From Solibacillus sp040273735 (lineage in GTDB: Bacteria; Bacillota; Bacilli; Bacillales_A; Planococcaceae), in contig NZ_JBELZM010000005.1 of assembly GCF_040273735.1 (NCBI RefSeq), forward strand, positions 1 through 64,000: a DNA stretch of 64,000 nucleotides, given 5' to 3'. Positions 33,654 through 42,664 of the stretch are shown here, piece by piece. Position numbers and translations under genes: made by a program. The notes under the pieces are model-generated. The model worked only from the letters and a program-made list of their open reading frames with translations. It ran no database searches and was not told the origin of the DNA. How positions within the stretch are numbered: the stretch's first letter is position 1; the number at the start of each line of letters is the position of its first letter.

Positions 33654-36140
33654 ATGATGAATGAAGTGATTCGTTTTCTCGTGAAAGGCTGGTTAAAAAG
33701 CAAATATATTTTTATATTACCTGTTGCAATTATTGTACTTGTCGGGACGATGCTCGTAATTAATAGTACGCAATCTGGTGCTACCAGGCAGGAATTGCAG
33801 GAAACTTTCAACAATCGGAAAGATACAGTACATTTGCTGATCACGAGTACATTAACTAAAGAACGTGTTATAGGTCTCACTCCGGAAGAACAGCAATCAT
33901 TGGAAAGTCTTCTATTGAAAGAGCAATATATAAACAATATTTTAAAGAAATTAGACGACAACGATTTACAGATTGCCGACCAGCAGCTTGCCTATTTAAA
34001 CGAATATGAAAACTACATAGCATTCAAAGCAATCCCTTATATTGGGGAACATACAGTGGCAGTTGAAAAGGAGAAAGCGGAAGCGCTCATTGATCATCAG
34101 TTGGCCTTTACCGAACAAAATACGCCATTTAAAACGGCCTTATTTACAAAACAATTATTCCAAATTCTATTCAGTCCCGTTACGGCCTTTCTTCTATTAC
34201 TAGTTTTTTGCTATAAATATATTTTTGATCGGGAAAATCGGACATTCGATTTCTTTAAAATCAATTCATTGTCCAGTACTGCCATTTATTTTGGATACTT
34301 GATTCCTTTAATGATGATAGTCCTTTGTTACATCATCATTGCAGGCATTGTGTCGTTACTGCCGCCATTATTAACAGGCAATCTCAACACAATTTACTAT
34401 CCTGTAGAAGTGGCATTTAATTCCGAAATCATTTTAGTCCCAATATGGAAATGGCTTGTGTTTATACCGATTAGTTGGGGGATTTTCAGTGCGATATTAT
34501 TGCTGCTGTTTACTTGCCTGATTAAACAGCAAGCGAAACTAGGTTTACTGTTCACGCTGATGAGTTTACCGGTCTTAATCAGCTATATGATTTATTTGAA
34601 GTCCGGGTTTCAGATGTATAACCCGATTCACTTGATTGTCTCTTATGAACAGTTGTTACTGAATACAAATCGGTTTGTCCCTTATTTAATCATCATGTTA
34701 CTGCTAGTTATGATAGGTACCGGCATAACTTATGCTGTCCTTAATATGAAAAATATCAGTTTCGGAGTTCCTGAATTTACAGCATCCAAAAAACAGTATC
34801 GACAAAACAGGAAATTTAAATTATTAAAATTTGAGTATATGAAAAAGAAGCGAAATGGCCATATTCTTTTTACCGTTCTTCTACTGTTCGGAATAATTGG
34901 CGGTACGGTCATTGTAGTGAATGAGCAGTTCCGGACATTTCCTGACAAAGCACTGGAAATAATTGAGAGTTCCCAAAATACGATTATCCAAGATCAAACA
35001 CATTGGAAGCTGGTCGCAGATGAATTTGAAATGGAGCAGGAATTGCAACGACGAATGGCTGAGGAAACGGGTGAAGAGCTGGAAATGCCTGATCAAAATC
35101 CTTATCACTCAATGATTAAACAATTAGAAATGCGATTTGAGGCGTTGGAACATCTGAAGGCAGATATCCACTCACCTACATTTGCCGAGACATTTCGGAA
35201 TGTGATGAACTCATTTGAGCCCGGTTCTTATAAAGAAAGCGATAATACACTTTGGACATTGACTGACATGGCATCAGAAGAGCAGGAAATTATTCTGGAT
35301 GGCAAAAGGATAGCCCCGTGGCCGCTTGGACATAAATGGGTATCCAATTTTGATGATCCGCATCAGGCTTTAGATCAAGAACATTATGAGCGTTTAAATC
35401 TGTTCCAGGAACAAAATACGAAATACGGAGACAGCGGTTTGTTTGCAATGTACAGGTTCTTGGATTGGAACATGATGTTGTTCGTCCTGTTTTTATTTGT
35501 ATTATTGCTATGGACAACGATTGCCGACGAATATAGGCCGAATCCATCGATGAACTTTTTAGCAACAAAACCGATTCGATTTTCCTCTATTTATATATCG
35601 AAATGGATTTATAATTTTGTGATTGCCTGTAGTTTGTTGCTTATTACGGGTTCTATTATTTTCCTGATCGCTATATTGGTTGGCGGTGTAGGTGACAGGG
35701 ATTATCCTGTATTGATTTATGCAACAGAACGGCTGGAGGAGTACTTTTTCTTTTCAACTGCGAACAATGCCTATTTCTATTTTGAAAGTTTGACGACGCT
35801 GCTTGTCAAAAGTGGAGTGCTTGTATTCCTGCAGCTATTCTTTTTAAATGGCTTGTTCAGCTTTATCGGGAAACTGATGAAAAACCATTATGCAGCGATT
35901 ATCGTTACATCCATACTTGTCATTGCCGGGTACTTTGCAGGGAACCATTATATAGAACTAAAAAGTAGTATGTATAATCCGTTTGTATATTTTGATACAT
36001 GGAATATTGTAGATGGTTGGAAATCGATTGAGGCAAATAACGTAAAAGTGAATTTCCTGACGGGTGCGGTCATTTTACTAATCAGCGGGAGCCTATTGTT
36101 CTGTATGGGGCTTTTATTTAAAAGGAAGGTGACATCATAA
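33654..36140 (+). CDS. ABC-2-type permease, 828 residues, two six-helix halves
   Basis: This large membrane protein has two similar halves. Each starts with one helix (about 16-36 and 402-422) followed by a long extracytoplasmic segment (about 37-165 and 423-605) and five further helices. The second external segment is rich in Glu and Gln. Fused tandem permeases of this kind serve in export of peptides or in self-protection against them. GGAGGAGGAATG precedes ATG 33654. It overlaps the ATPase gene by 1 nt (TAATG). No close named family is recognised; the substrate is unknown. Confidence 0.75.
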   Translation: MMNEVIRFLVKGWLKSKYIFILPVAIIVLVGTMLVINSTQSGATRQELQETFNNRKDTVHLLITSTLTKERVIGLTPEEQQSLESLLLKEQYINNILKKLDDNDLQIADQQLAYLNEYENYIAFKAIPYIGEHTVAVEKEKAEALIDHQLAFTEQNTPFKTALFTKQLFQILFSPVTAFLLLLVFCYKYIFDRENRTFDFFKINSLSSTAIYFGYLIPLMMIVLCYIIIAGIVSLLPPLLTGNLNTIYYPVEVAFNSEIILVPIWKWLVFIPISWGIFSAILLLLFTCLIKQQAKLGLLFTLMSLPVLISYMIYLKSGFQMYNPIHLIVSYEQLLLNTNRFVPYLIIMLLLVMIGTGITYAVLNMKNISFGVPEFTASKKQYRQNRKFKLLKFEYMKKKRNGHILFTVLLLFGIIGGTVIVVNEQFRTFPDKALEIIESSQNTIIQDQTHWKLVADEFEMEQELQRRMAEETGEELEMPDQNPYHSMIKQLEMRFEALEHLKADIHSPTFAETFRNVMNSFEPGSYKESDNTLWTLTDMASEEQEIILDGKRIAPWPLGHKWVSNFDDPHQALDQEHYERLNLFQEQNTKYGDSGLFAMYRFLDWNMMLFVLFLFVLLLWTTIADEYRPNPSMNFLATKPIRFSSIYISKWIYNFVIACSLLLITGSIIFLIAILVGGVGDRDYPVLIYATERLEEYFFFSTANNAYFYFESLTTLLVKSGVLVFLQLFFLNGLFSFIGKLMKNHYAAIIVTSILVIAGYFAGNHYIELKSSMYNPFVYFDTWNIVDGWKSIEANNVKVNFLTGAVILLISGSLLFCMGLLFKRKVTS

Positions 36141-37003
36141 TGGTATTGCAGGTGAACAAACTTGAAATGAAATACAAAAGTAAACGCGTACTGGATAATA
36201 TTACGTTTTCAATCGGTACCGGTGAAATAGTAGGCATCGTCGGACCGAATGGTGCAGGGAAATCATCATTAATGCGCTCGGTATTAGGATTGGAAGAGAT
36301 TAATAACGGCACTGTTCACATAAACAATATTTCCAACAGCAATCCTGAATTCTTTAAATTTATTTCCTTTTTACCAAGTGATAATTACTTGTATATGCAG
36401 TTAACCGGCTATGATCATCTGTCATTTGTGGCGAACATTTACAATATAGCGCAACAAGAAATAGATGAGGTCATAAAGTTGATCGGCATCAGCTCATATG
36501 TGCATCAGCCCGTCAAAGCTTATTCTTACGGAATGCGTCAACATTTGCTGATTGCATTAAGTATATTGACAAGGCCGCTCATTATTTTAATGGATGAACC
36601 TTTTAATGGACTGGATCCGACGAGCATCATTGAATTGAAACAATTGATTCCAGTGCTGAATGCAAAAGGAATCAGCATTGTAATTTCGACGCACAACCTG
36701 GATCTACTGGAGGATTTGACGGATACGGTCTGGTTTATTAAAGAAGGGAAGCTTTATACAGATCCGTTGCATTCTAATAAGGAAGTCCAATACGAAATTA
36801 AGTATTCGCATAGTGATCTTCCTCAAGTAATGAAAAAGAGCCATCTTCCTTTCCAAATTAAAGATAGTCTGCTCATTACAGATGCTGCATTTGCGATTGA
36901 AACTTATCTTCAATGGCTATTAAAAAATGGTGTGCAAATTCACTCTGTGAATCCGATCAACCGGAACTTGGAAGAGCTGTATCGGGATTTTTATAATCTA
37001 TAA
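36140..37003 (+). CDS. ABC transporter ATPase partner of the 828-residue permease
   Basis: A 287-residue exporter-type ATPase. Walker A GPNGAGKSSLMRSVLG, a divergent signature YSYGMRQHLLIALS (LSGGQ replaced by YSYGM), Walker B IILMDEPFNGLDP and switch His in ISTHNLDLLED. The YSYGMRQ signature is common in BcrA/LanF-like ATPases for bacteriocin immunity or antimicrobial export. It is last in the operon and ends at a strong terminator. Confidence 0.85.
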   Translation: MVLQVNKLEMKYKSKRVLDNITFSIGTGEIVGIVGPNGAGKSSLMRSVLGLEEINNGTVHINNISNSNPEFFKFISFLPSDNYLYMQLTGYDHLSFVANIYNIAQQEIDEVIKLIGISSYVHQPVKAYSYGMRQHLLIALSILTRPLIILMDEPFNGLDPTSIIELKQLIPVLNAKGISIVISTHNLDLLEDLTDTVWFIKEGKLYTDPLHSNKEVQYEIKYSHSDLPQVMKKSHLPFQIKDSLLITDAAFAIETYLQWLLKNGVQIHSVNPINRNLEELYRDFYNL

Positions 37004-37006
37004 CAG

Positions 37007-37048
37007 AAATAAGCCGTTGTCATAAAGTATGACAACGGCTTATTTTTA
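37007..37048. terminator. Terminator of the ABC transporter operon
   Basis: AAATAAGCCGTTGTCAT and ATGACAACGGCTTATTT form a perfect 17-bp stem with a 5-nt loop, followed by a T-run. The symmetrical A/T ends allow use by the convergent DUF4256 gene. Confidence 0.93.
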
Positions 37049-37067
37049 GTTGAAATTGATAAACTAA

Positions 37068-37631
37068 CTAAACAGTAAGAGACCCTCTAAATCCTCGCGC
37101 ACCGTAGTAAGAGTCAGCACCGTTGTGGTACATGAAAATTGTCTCGTATCGACGGTCGCAGAAAATTGCTCCGCCAAGTTTACGGATATCCGGTGGTGTC
37201 AAAACCCAACTTGATGTTTTCAAATCGAATTTTCCAAGTTGCTGCAAAGAGCGGTATTCGACTTCCGTTAAAATGTCAATTCCCATTGACGCGGCCATAT
37301 TCATAGCACTGTCTTCTGGTTTGTTTTTCTTACGCGCATCCAATGCTTCCTGGTCATAACAAATACTTCTGCGTCCTTTAGGGCTTTCTGATGAGCAGTC
37401 CATAAATGTGTATGTGTCCGTTTCATGGTTATATGCAACGATATCAGGTTCTCCTTCTGTACGTTCCATTTCATTAAGAGACCACAATTTTACCGGATTT
37501 GCTTCAAGTTTCGTCTGCACATTTTCCCAATCGATATTCGGATGACGTTCCATATGCTGTAAAAAGCGTGCTTTCAATTTTGTGAGAAGTTGTTCTTTCT
37601 GTTCGTCTGTTAATACTTTTTTAGCTGCCAT
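37068..37631 (-). CDS. DUF4256 family protein
   Basis: A 187-residue soluble protein. The blocks WSLNEMERTEGEPDIVAYNH, YTFMDCSSESPKGRRSICYD, TSSWVLTPPDIRKLGGAIFC and MYHNGADSYYGARGFRGSLT match DUF4256 along nearly its whole length. No function is known to me. ATG 37631 has GAGGTG 9 nt upstream; the longer frame from 37664 adds residues without a better site. Confidence 0.85.
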   Translation of the reverse strand: MAAKKVLTDEQKEQLLTKLKARFLQHMERHPNIDWENVQTKLEANPVKLWSLNEMERTEGEPDIVAYNHETDTYTFMDCSSESPKGRRSICYDQEALDARKKNKPEDSAMNMAASMGIDILTEVEYRSLQQLGKFDLKTSSWVLTPPDIRKLGGAIFCDRRYETIFMYHNGADSYYGARGFRGSLTV

Positions 37632-37790
37632 AATAGTGAACACCTCGTTAAGTAGTTGATGCATTTAATGATACTGTAGTTTTGAGAATAATGTCTAGTA
37701 ATGGTTAACTTTCAAAATAAATAAATCTACTTCCAAACATAGATTGCATCATAATTAAATATGTTCAGACAATGAATTATTTCATATGGA

Positions 37791-37968
37791 TAGACAAATG
37801 AAGAAGTTTGTTATATACTAGTGTTAATAAGAAATGTTACAAGACAACAATAAATTCACCTATTACAAAATGTATTCGTGTTTTATTTAGTACTTTTTGT
37901 AATATGTGAATTTTTTCTTTCTGAGGAATTGTGATCTTATTAAATATAATTAAATGGAGGTCATTTAA
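37791..37968 (+). promoter_or_regulatory. Promoter and long 5' UTR of the cold-shock gene
   Basis: TAGACA (37791-37796), a 17-nt spacer and TATACT (37814-37819) form a sigma-A promoter. The start near 37826 leaves an untranslated leader of about 143 nt before ATG 37969. Long structured leaders are typical of cspA-type mRNAs, where they act as temperature-dependent switches. I could not fold it here. Confidence 0.6.
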
Positions 37969-38169
37969 ATGACACAAGGTACAGTAAAATGGTTTAACGC
38001 AGAAAAAGGTTTTGGTTTCATCGAAGTTGAAGGCGGAAACGACGTATTCGCTCACTTCTCAGCAATCCAAGGCGAAGGTTTCAAATCTTTAGACGAAGGT
38101 CAAAAAGTTGAATTTGAAATCGAAGACGGTCAACGTGGCCCACAAGCTACAAACATCGTAAAACTTTAA
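37969..38169 (+). CDS. Cold-shock protein (CspB-like)
   Basis: A 66-residue single cold-shock domain with both nucleic-acid-binding motifs, KGFGFIEV (RNP1) and DVFAHFSAI (RNP2), and the standard start GTVKWFNAEKG. It binds single-stranded RNA/DNA as a chaperone. TGGAGG lies 9 nt before the ATG. Single gene ending in a strong terminator. The particular csp paralogue cannot be named. Confidence 0.95.
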   Translation: MTQGTVKWFNAEKGFGFIEVEGGNDVFAHFSAIQGEGFKSLDEGQKVEFEIEDGQRGPQATNIVKL

Positions 38170-38187
38170 TTTTAATGATGTAACGAT

Positions 38188-38222
38188 AAACTGCATCCCA
38201 AATATGGGATGCAGTTTTTTTG
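38188..38222 (+). terminator. Terminator of the cold-shock gene
   Basis: AAACTGCATCCCA and TGGGATGCAGTTT form a 13-bp stem with a 4-nt loop, followed by TTTT. Confidence 0.93.
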
Positions 38223-38340
38223 TGGCTAAAATTAAGAACAGAAAGAAGTATAGTTTACCGATAAGCGGGATCTTTCCTTCAGGAAAGTTATACCAAATGA
38301 GGATTTAATGGTAAAATTTAATGAAAAGGGGGGTATCCAT

Positions 38341-39378
38341 TTGTTTAATGACTTGAACGCTGTTATTGATCAATTAGAAGGCAAAGAACGGAAAGCCTTA
38401 TTAATGCAAATCTTTTTACGGATGCAAGTAGTCGAAGAAAGAAATGGTTATTCAGAGGAGCAATTCTTTTTAGATATTAAAAATACATATAACAACCTGT
38501 TGGAGTACAAAAAGAATCAAGCAAATGTTGAGCCTGTACAATATCAAGCAACACATATTGTCTTTGGAGATTCGCCATCAGGCAGCCTGAAATTTGCTTT
38601 AAAAAAGTTAGGGCTAAGTCATCAGGAAAGGATTATTACGTTTTCCGATTTGTTTTCTATTGGTCCCATTTGGAACTTACATAACTTACAAGGTATTTCG
38701 AATCGATCTAAATGGTTTAGAAATCATATCATTATTGATGATGAGGACCTCTATCATCACGAAGAACATTTTAAACAAACGATTGTAGACCTCCAACAAA
38801 CGCCAAATGATCACCCAATTATTATTTGGGCAGGGGAAAATGCACATGAACAAACGGGTTTACGGTTTGTACTTTATTTATTAAAAGAGAAGGCAAACGA
38901 TATCCATATCATTCATACTAATGAAGCATATAAAACTTATTTTGATAGACCCGATATCGATTTTACGCCGTTAAATATGGGGGAACTGTCATCAGATCAA
39001 TTAATGGAAATTTACGAAAACGAGAAAAAGGGTCATCTATTGACGCAAGCGGAAAGTAAAACATTAGAAGATGAATGGAAGCAGCTTTGTCAAACTAATG
39101 ATGTTTTAAGAATCCGGGAAAATCAAAAGATAAAAAGTGTTCCTGAAAATTTTTATGATGCTTACATTATCAATACAGTGAAGAAACTTCATCAAAATAA
39201 ACAGAATAAGGACTTTATAAAATCAGCCAGAATTATCGGAGAAGTAATGGGTCATCTGGATCAATATATTGGTGACCATTTTTTAGAATATCGTGTCAGA
39301 CGTTTAATTGTCGATGGTGTATTTGACTTGGAAGGTGTACCAAAGGCAATGCGTTACTATAGTATAAAAATTCGGTAA
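38341..39378 (+). CDS. DUF1835 family protein
   Basis: A protein of about 345 residues. The middle carries the DUF1835 core HIVFGDSPSGSLKFALKKLG followed by FSDLFSIGPIWNLHN. The end (about 230-345) resembles the DUF3658 partner domain that usually follows. TTG 38341 is preferred because AAGGGGGG (38326-38333) lies 7 nt upstream; ATG 38308 in the same frame has poor spacing. It is soluble; its function is unknown. Confidence 0.78.
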   Translation: MFNDLNAVIDQLEGKERKALLMQIFLRMQVVEERNGYSEEQFFLDIKNTYNNLLEYKKNQANVEPVQYQATHIVFGDSPSGSLKFALKKLGLSHQERIITFSDLFSIGPIWNLHNLQGISNRSKWFRNHIIIDDEDLYHHEEHFKQTIVDLQQTPNDHPIIIWAGENAHEQTGLRFVLYLLKEKANDIHIIHTNEAYKTYFDRPDIDFTPLNMGELSSDQLMEIYENEKKGHLLTQAESKTLEDEWKQLCQTNDVLRIRENQKIKSVPENFYDAYIINTVKKLHQNKQNKDFIKSARIIGEVMGHLDQYIGDHFLEYRVRRLIVDGVFDLEGVPKAMRYYSIKIR

Positions 39379-39437
39379 AGGTACTATATGTAAATTTAGC
39401 AACATTACAAAACGACCAGAATAAGAGCAGAGGGAAT

Positions 39438-39779
39438 ATGAAAAAAATCAATATACCGATCATCTTGAATTTAGCCGCACTTATCTTTATAATGGCGACC
39501 TTTTATTGGGGATTTGAACAATTATTTATGACGAAATTGGTGTTAATTTTCTTTGCACTTGTCTACTTATTATTTGAAATAAAAAAGGATTACATTTCGA
39601 GAAATAAGATGTTATTTATCATTTTTAGTGTCGTTAGTCTAATCGCAATAGTGATAAGTATTCTTGCAGATAATAACTCATTAAATCGCGCAATCAATAA
39701 TACGGATTATCTTATTCCTTTGTTTACGTATGTCCTAATAGTCATTATGTATAAAGAGCTGTATACGGAAAGTGGATAA
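39438..39779 (+). CDS. Small membrane protein, unknown
   Basis: 113 residues with four hydrophobic stretches (about 5-22, 30-46, 55-73 and 90-107) and a Lys-rich start. GAGGG lies 5 nt before the ATG. No family is recognised. It follows the DUF1835 gene by 59 nt, is probably co-transcribed with it, and is followed by a terminator. Confidence 0.65.
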   Translation: MKKINIPIILNLAALIFIMATFYWGFEQLFMTKLVLIFFALVYLLFEIKKDYISRNKMLFIIFSVVSLIAIVISILADNNSLNRAINNTDYLIPLFTYVLIVIMYKELYTESG

Positions 39780-39802
39780 AGGATCAGAGGAATAATCGAT
39801 TG

Positions 39803-39840
39803 AAAAAGATGCTTAGCCAAATCAGGCAAAGCATCTTTTT
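39803..39840. terminator. Bidirectional terminator between convergent genes
   Basis: AAAAAGATGCTT-GCC pairs with GGC-AAGCATCTTTTT. It serves the small membrane-protein gene and the convergent serine hydrolase. Confidence 0.9.
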
Positions 39841-39874
39841 AGATTGTTGCGGTATTTATAAAATCAAACCAAAC

Positions 39875-41182
39875 TTAGTTGAAAAGCGCCTCACGTACCT
39901 CATCGCGAAAATCTGCATTGTTCAAAAGCTTTCTTTCAAATGAATTTCGATTGTTTCTCAACAGGAAATGCTCATAAAATTTCAGGTTATCAAGTAAAAT
40001 AACAAATTCGTACTGATCTCCCTTAAGGTTTTCGACATACATCGCATTGTTTAAGACGAACAGTGTAGAGCCACCTTTTGAGCCAAGATGTGTATATTTC
40101 TTATAATTTTCTTCATTTAATTGCATCGGCCATTCCATTAAATCCCGGATTGTTTCAGCCGCATTTGGTGACAGCTCGTCATTGGAGATAAGGGCGAGCA
40201 GTTTCCCGTAATCATTAGCAGAAGCGCCAATTAACCGGTCTGACCAAACTTTTTGTACGGCTGGGGATGAGTCAAATGTAGCTTCACTTGCATTAATTTC
40301 GCCTGTTTTCATTTTTAGGCTTATCGATTGGGCTAACTTACGATAGTTTTCCATCGATAAGTTTTGGAGTGCCTTGATTAATTCTTTTTCGGACATCCCA
40401 TCTTTTTTAATATATTCAGGGATCATAAGCGCACTGACAATTGGATAAACGTCTTCATGCTGTGTTAAGCCTAAGTCTGTTCTGCGTTTATTTATCGCAT
40501 CAATACCGAGCAGATTAATTAAATAGTCTGTATTGGCATTTGAGCTATACGTAATCATTCCTTTTGCAACATCATGTAAAGTGACTTCATTATTCTCGAT
40601 GCCCCCATCTTGTTTCATAGCTTCTAACCATGCTTCATGAGCGCCCCCATCAGTATTTTTCAAATAAAAACGGTTCAAATCTTCCAATGGTACTGTTTTG
40701 TCTTTTTGAATGTTGTTTTCTTCAACTTGCATGGCATATTCAAGGGCAATAAGAATTTTTACTGTACTTGCTAAAGGCCGTGTAACAGTTGACTGATAAG
40801 TAATGACAGGCTCACCATTTTCAGCAAAATATAAAGAGCTGGATTCCGGATTATCTTTTAAATGTTGGATAATATAATTCGGATTGTCTCTGAGTAAAAC
40901 ATATGCTGCAATTCCTGCAATTAAAGTAATGACCCCGTAAATAGTTAGTCTCTTCTTTGTATAGGTTTTACGATCAAGCAAGATCATTGCCAGAAAACCG
41001 AACAGTAAAGCAGTGAGGAAATTTATATTGAAAACTAAAACGGCAATAATTATTCCGGATATTATAGCAATTGTTGCAATGGCTTTTTGAATTTCTTCAC
41101 GTGTTCTTTGCTTCTTATCCAATAAAGGAATTAAAGTAAAGAAAATAAATCCGAACAAACCAATCCAAGCATAAATATTCAT
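39875..41182 (-). CDS. Membrane-anchored class A beta-lactamase-fold serine hydrolase
   Basis: A 435-residue protein: four N-terminal hydrophobic segments (to about residue 100), then an extracytoplasmic domain with STVK in PLASTVKILIALEYAM (SxxK), SSN in TYSSNANTDYLINLLG (SDN position) and KGG in LGSKGGSTLFVLN (KTG position). These are the three penicilloyl-serine enzyme motifs of class A-like hydrolases. The conserved omega-loop Glu needed for penicillin deacylation is not obvious, so a peptidase or unknown hydrolase is more likely than a resistance enzyme. Confidence 0.78.
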   Translation of the reverse strand: MNIYAWIGLFGFIFFTLIPLLDKKQRTREEIQKAIATIAIISGIIIAVLVFNINFLTALLFGFLAMILLDRKTYTKKRLTIYGVITLIAGIAAYVLLRDNPNYIIQHLKDNPESSSLYFAENGEPVITYQSTVTRPLASTVKILIALEYAMQVEENNIQKDKTVPLEDLNRFYLKNTDGGAHEAWLEAMKQDGGIENNEVTLHDVAKGMITYSSNANTDYLINLLGIDAINKRRTDLGLTQHEDVYPIVSALMIPEYIKKDGMSEKELIKALQNLSMENYRKLAQSISLKMKTGEINASEATFDSSPAVQKVWSDRLIGASANDYGKLLALISNDELSPNAAETIRDLMEWPMQLNEENYKKYTHLGSKGGSTLFVLNNAMYVENLKGDQYEFVILLDNLKFYEHFLLRNNRNSFERKLLNNADFRDEVREALFN

Positions 41183-41352
41183 TTATGAACTTCCTCCCTT
41201 AAAAGACATAGCTCAAATTTATTCAAGCCCCTTTACACCAAATTTTAATGGTTATTATTGTCTTTTACGGAGGAAAACTTTAAAAGTTTCATTTATATAA
41301 AATCAATTATGAATTGTTTGTCTATGTATGTATTCTTCTTGAAAAGCCAAAA

Positions 41353-41395
41353 TGAAAAGAAAACGCTACAAGTTCATGTAGCGCTTCCTTTTCGT
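41353..41395 (-). terminator. Terminator of the SASP gene
   Basis: On the minus strand AAAAGGAAGCGCTACA pairs with TGTAGCGTTTTCTTTT around a short loop. Confidence 0.8.
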
Positions 41396-41398
41396 TAA

Positions 41399-41611
41399 TT
41401 ATTGTTGATTGTTTGAATTACCGCGTAATTGTTGCTCTGCCATTTGAACTAGGCGTTTCGTAATTTCGCCACCTACAGAGCCGTTAGCACGTGCTGAAGC
41501 GTCTGGTCCTAATTGTACACCAAACTCTTGTGCAATTTCGTACTTCATTTGGTCAACTGCTTGTTGTGCACCAGGTACACGTAATTTGTTTGAGCTGTTG
41601 TTGTTTGCCAT
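41399..41611 (-). CDS. Alpha/beta-type small acid-soluble spore protein
   Basis: A 70-residue SASP that coats and protects spore DNA. Hallmarks are Lys-Leu-Val-like KLRVPGAQQAVDQMKYEIAQ, EFGVQLG with the Glu-Phe bond cut by germination protease GPR, and the second conserved block GSVGGEITKRLVQMAEQQL. AGGAGGC lies upstream of ATG 41611. It should be expressed in the forespore from a sigma-G promoter. It shows that the organism makes endospores. Confidence 0.95.
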   Translation of the reverse strand: MANNNSSNKLRVPGAQQAVDQMKYEIAQEFGVQLGPDASARANGSVGGEITKRLVQMAEQQLRGNSNNQQ

Positions 41612-41893
41612 CTATTATCGCCTCCTTATGACTTTAGAATGCACAGGGAGGAAAGTTTCATACCATATCAGGAATAGGTAATTTACAGTTTAATTGGCAA
41701 TATTATTATAAAATGATGTAGTTTTTATAACCGAATTAACATCTATAAACACCAAATCACTCAGGAAAGAACGTATTGCAACATAAAAAATCAAATAATA
41801 GTTGGATTGTAAATTATGGGATAAAATGGTTTAATTGGGATATCTAATATAGATTCATCATTGTACATAATAAATGGGGAAGGAATGACTTTT

Positions 41894-42652
41894 TTGAATT
41901 CAATTATCGAAAACAATAAAAAAAGCTGGGATATTGTTGCGAAGCATTTTGCTGGAGGAGATGCGTTGCCAAGCTATGGACCTTTAGCGCAAACAGAAGA
42001 AGAACTGAATTTAATCGGAGATGTCGCCGGGAAAACGGTGCTGGAAGTTGGGTTTGGTAGCGGTCATTCTCTTTTATATATGAATAACAATTGTGCAAAG
42101 GAGCTTTGGGGTGTTGATTTTTCGGGTGCCCAAAAGAAACTGGCGCAGAAAACTTTAAACGGCATTGAGGCAAACTTATTTACGGCTCCAATGGAAGAAG
42201 AAATCGGATTGCCCAAAAATTATTTTGATTTAGTGTACTCCATTTATGCGATTGGCTGGTCAAGTGATCTACCGGCAACTTTTAAGTTAATTCACAGCTA
42301 CTTAAAAGAAGGAGGCGATTTCGTTTTCAGCTGGGAACACCCTTTCTATAATCAAATCAAATGCCGAGATCATCAGTTTATTTTAACGGATTCCTACCAG
42401 CGTGAAGGATATATTGAAACAATGTCATTTAAAGGGGAAGATGCACCAATGCAAATACCGAAATATAAAATGGCGACATTTATAAACGAACTTATAAAAG
42501 CAGACTTTGAACTTGTAGAAATTATTGAAAGTAATATTCCATGCTCTATAAAAGATGAAGAAATTCCGTATTCCGAAAAGTATTATTCTCTACATAAAGC
42601 AAGCCACTTTCCAACGACCTTTATTGTGAAGGCTCGAAAACGTACTTTATAG
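41894..42652 (+). CDS. Class I SAM-dependent methyltransferase
   Basis: A protein of about 252 residues with the SAM-binding glycine motif VLEVGFGSGHSLLYM, an acidic ribose contact in LWGVDFSG, and motif FDLVYSIYAIGW. TTG 41894 is favoured because GGGGAAGGA lies 9 nt upstream; ATG 41885 in the same frame is too close to it. It starts a compact run of five genes ending at 45608. The methyl acceptor is unknown. Confidence 0.8.
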   Translation: MNSIIENNKKSWDIVAKHFAGGDALPSYGPLAQTEEELNLIGDVAGKTVLEVGFGSGHSLLYMNNNCAKELWGVDFSGAQKKLAQKTLNGIEANLFTAPMEEEIGLPKNYFDLVYSIYAIGWSSDLPATFKLIHSYLKEGGDFVFSWEHPFYNQIKCRDHQFILTDSYQREGYIETMSFKGEDAPMQIPKYKMATFINELIKADFELVEIIESNIPCSIKDEEIPYSEKYYSLHKASHFPTTFIVKARKRTL

Positions 42653-42664
42653 GAGGTAAGTAAA

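Noticed and set aside
39875..41182. Beta-lactamase resistance gene
   Set aside because: The SxxK, SxN and KGG motifs are present, but the N-terminal four-helix anchor and lack of a clear omega-loop Glu argue against a true class A beta-lactamase.
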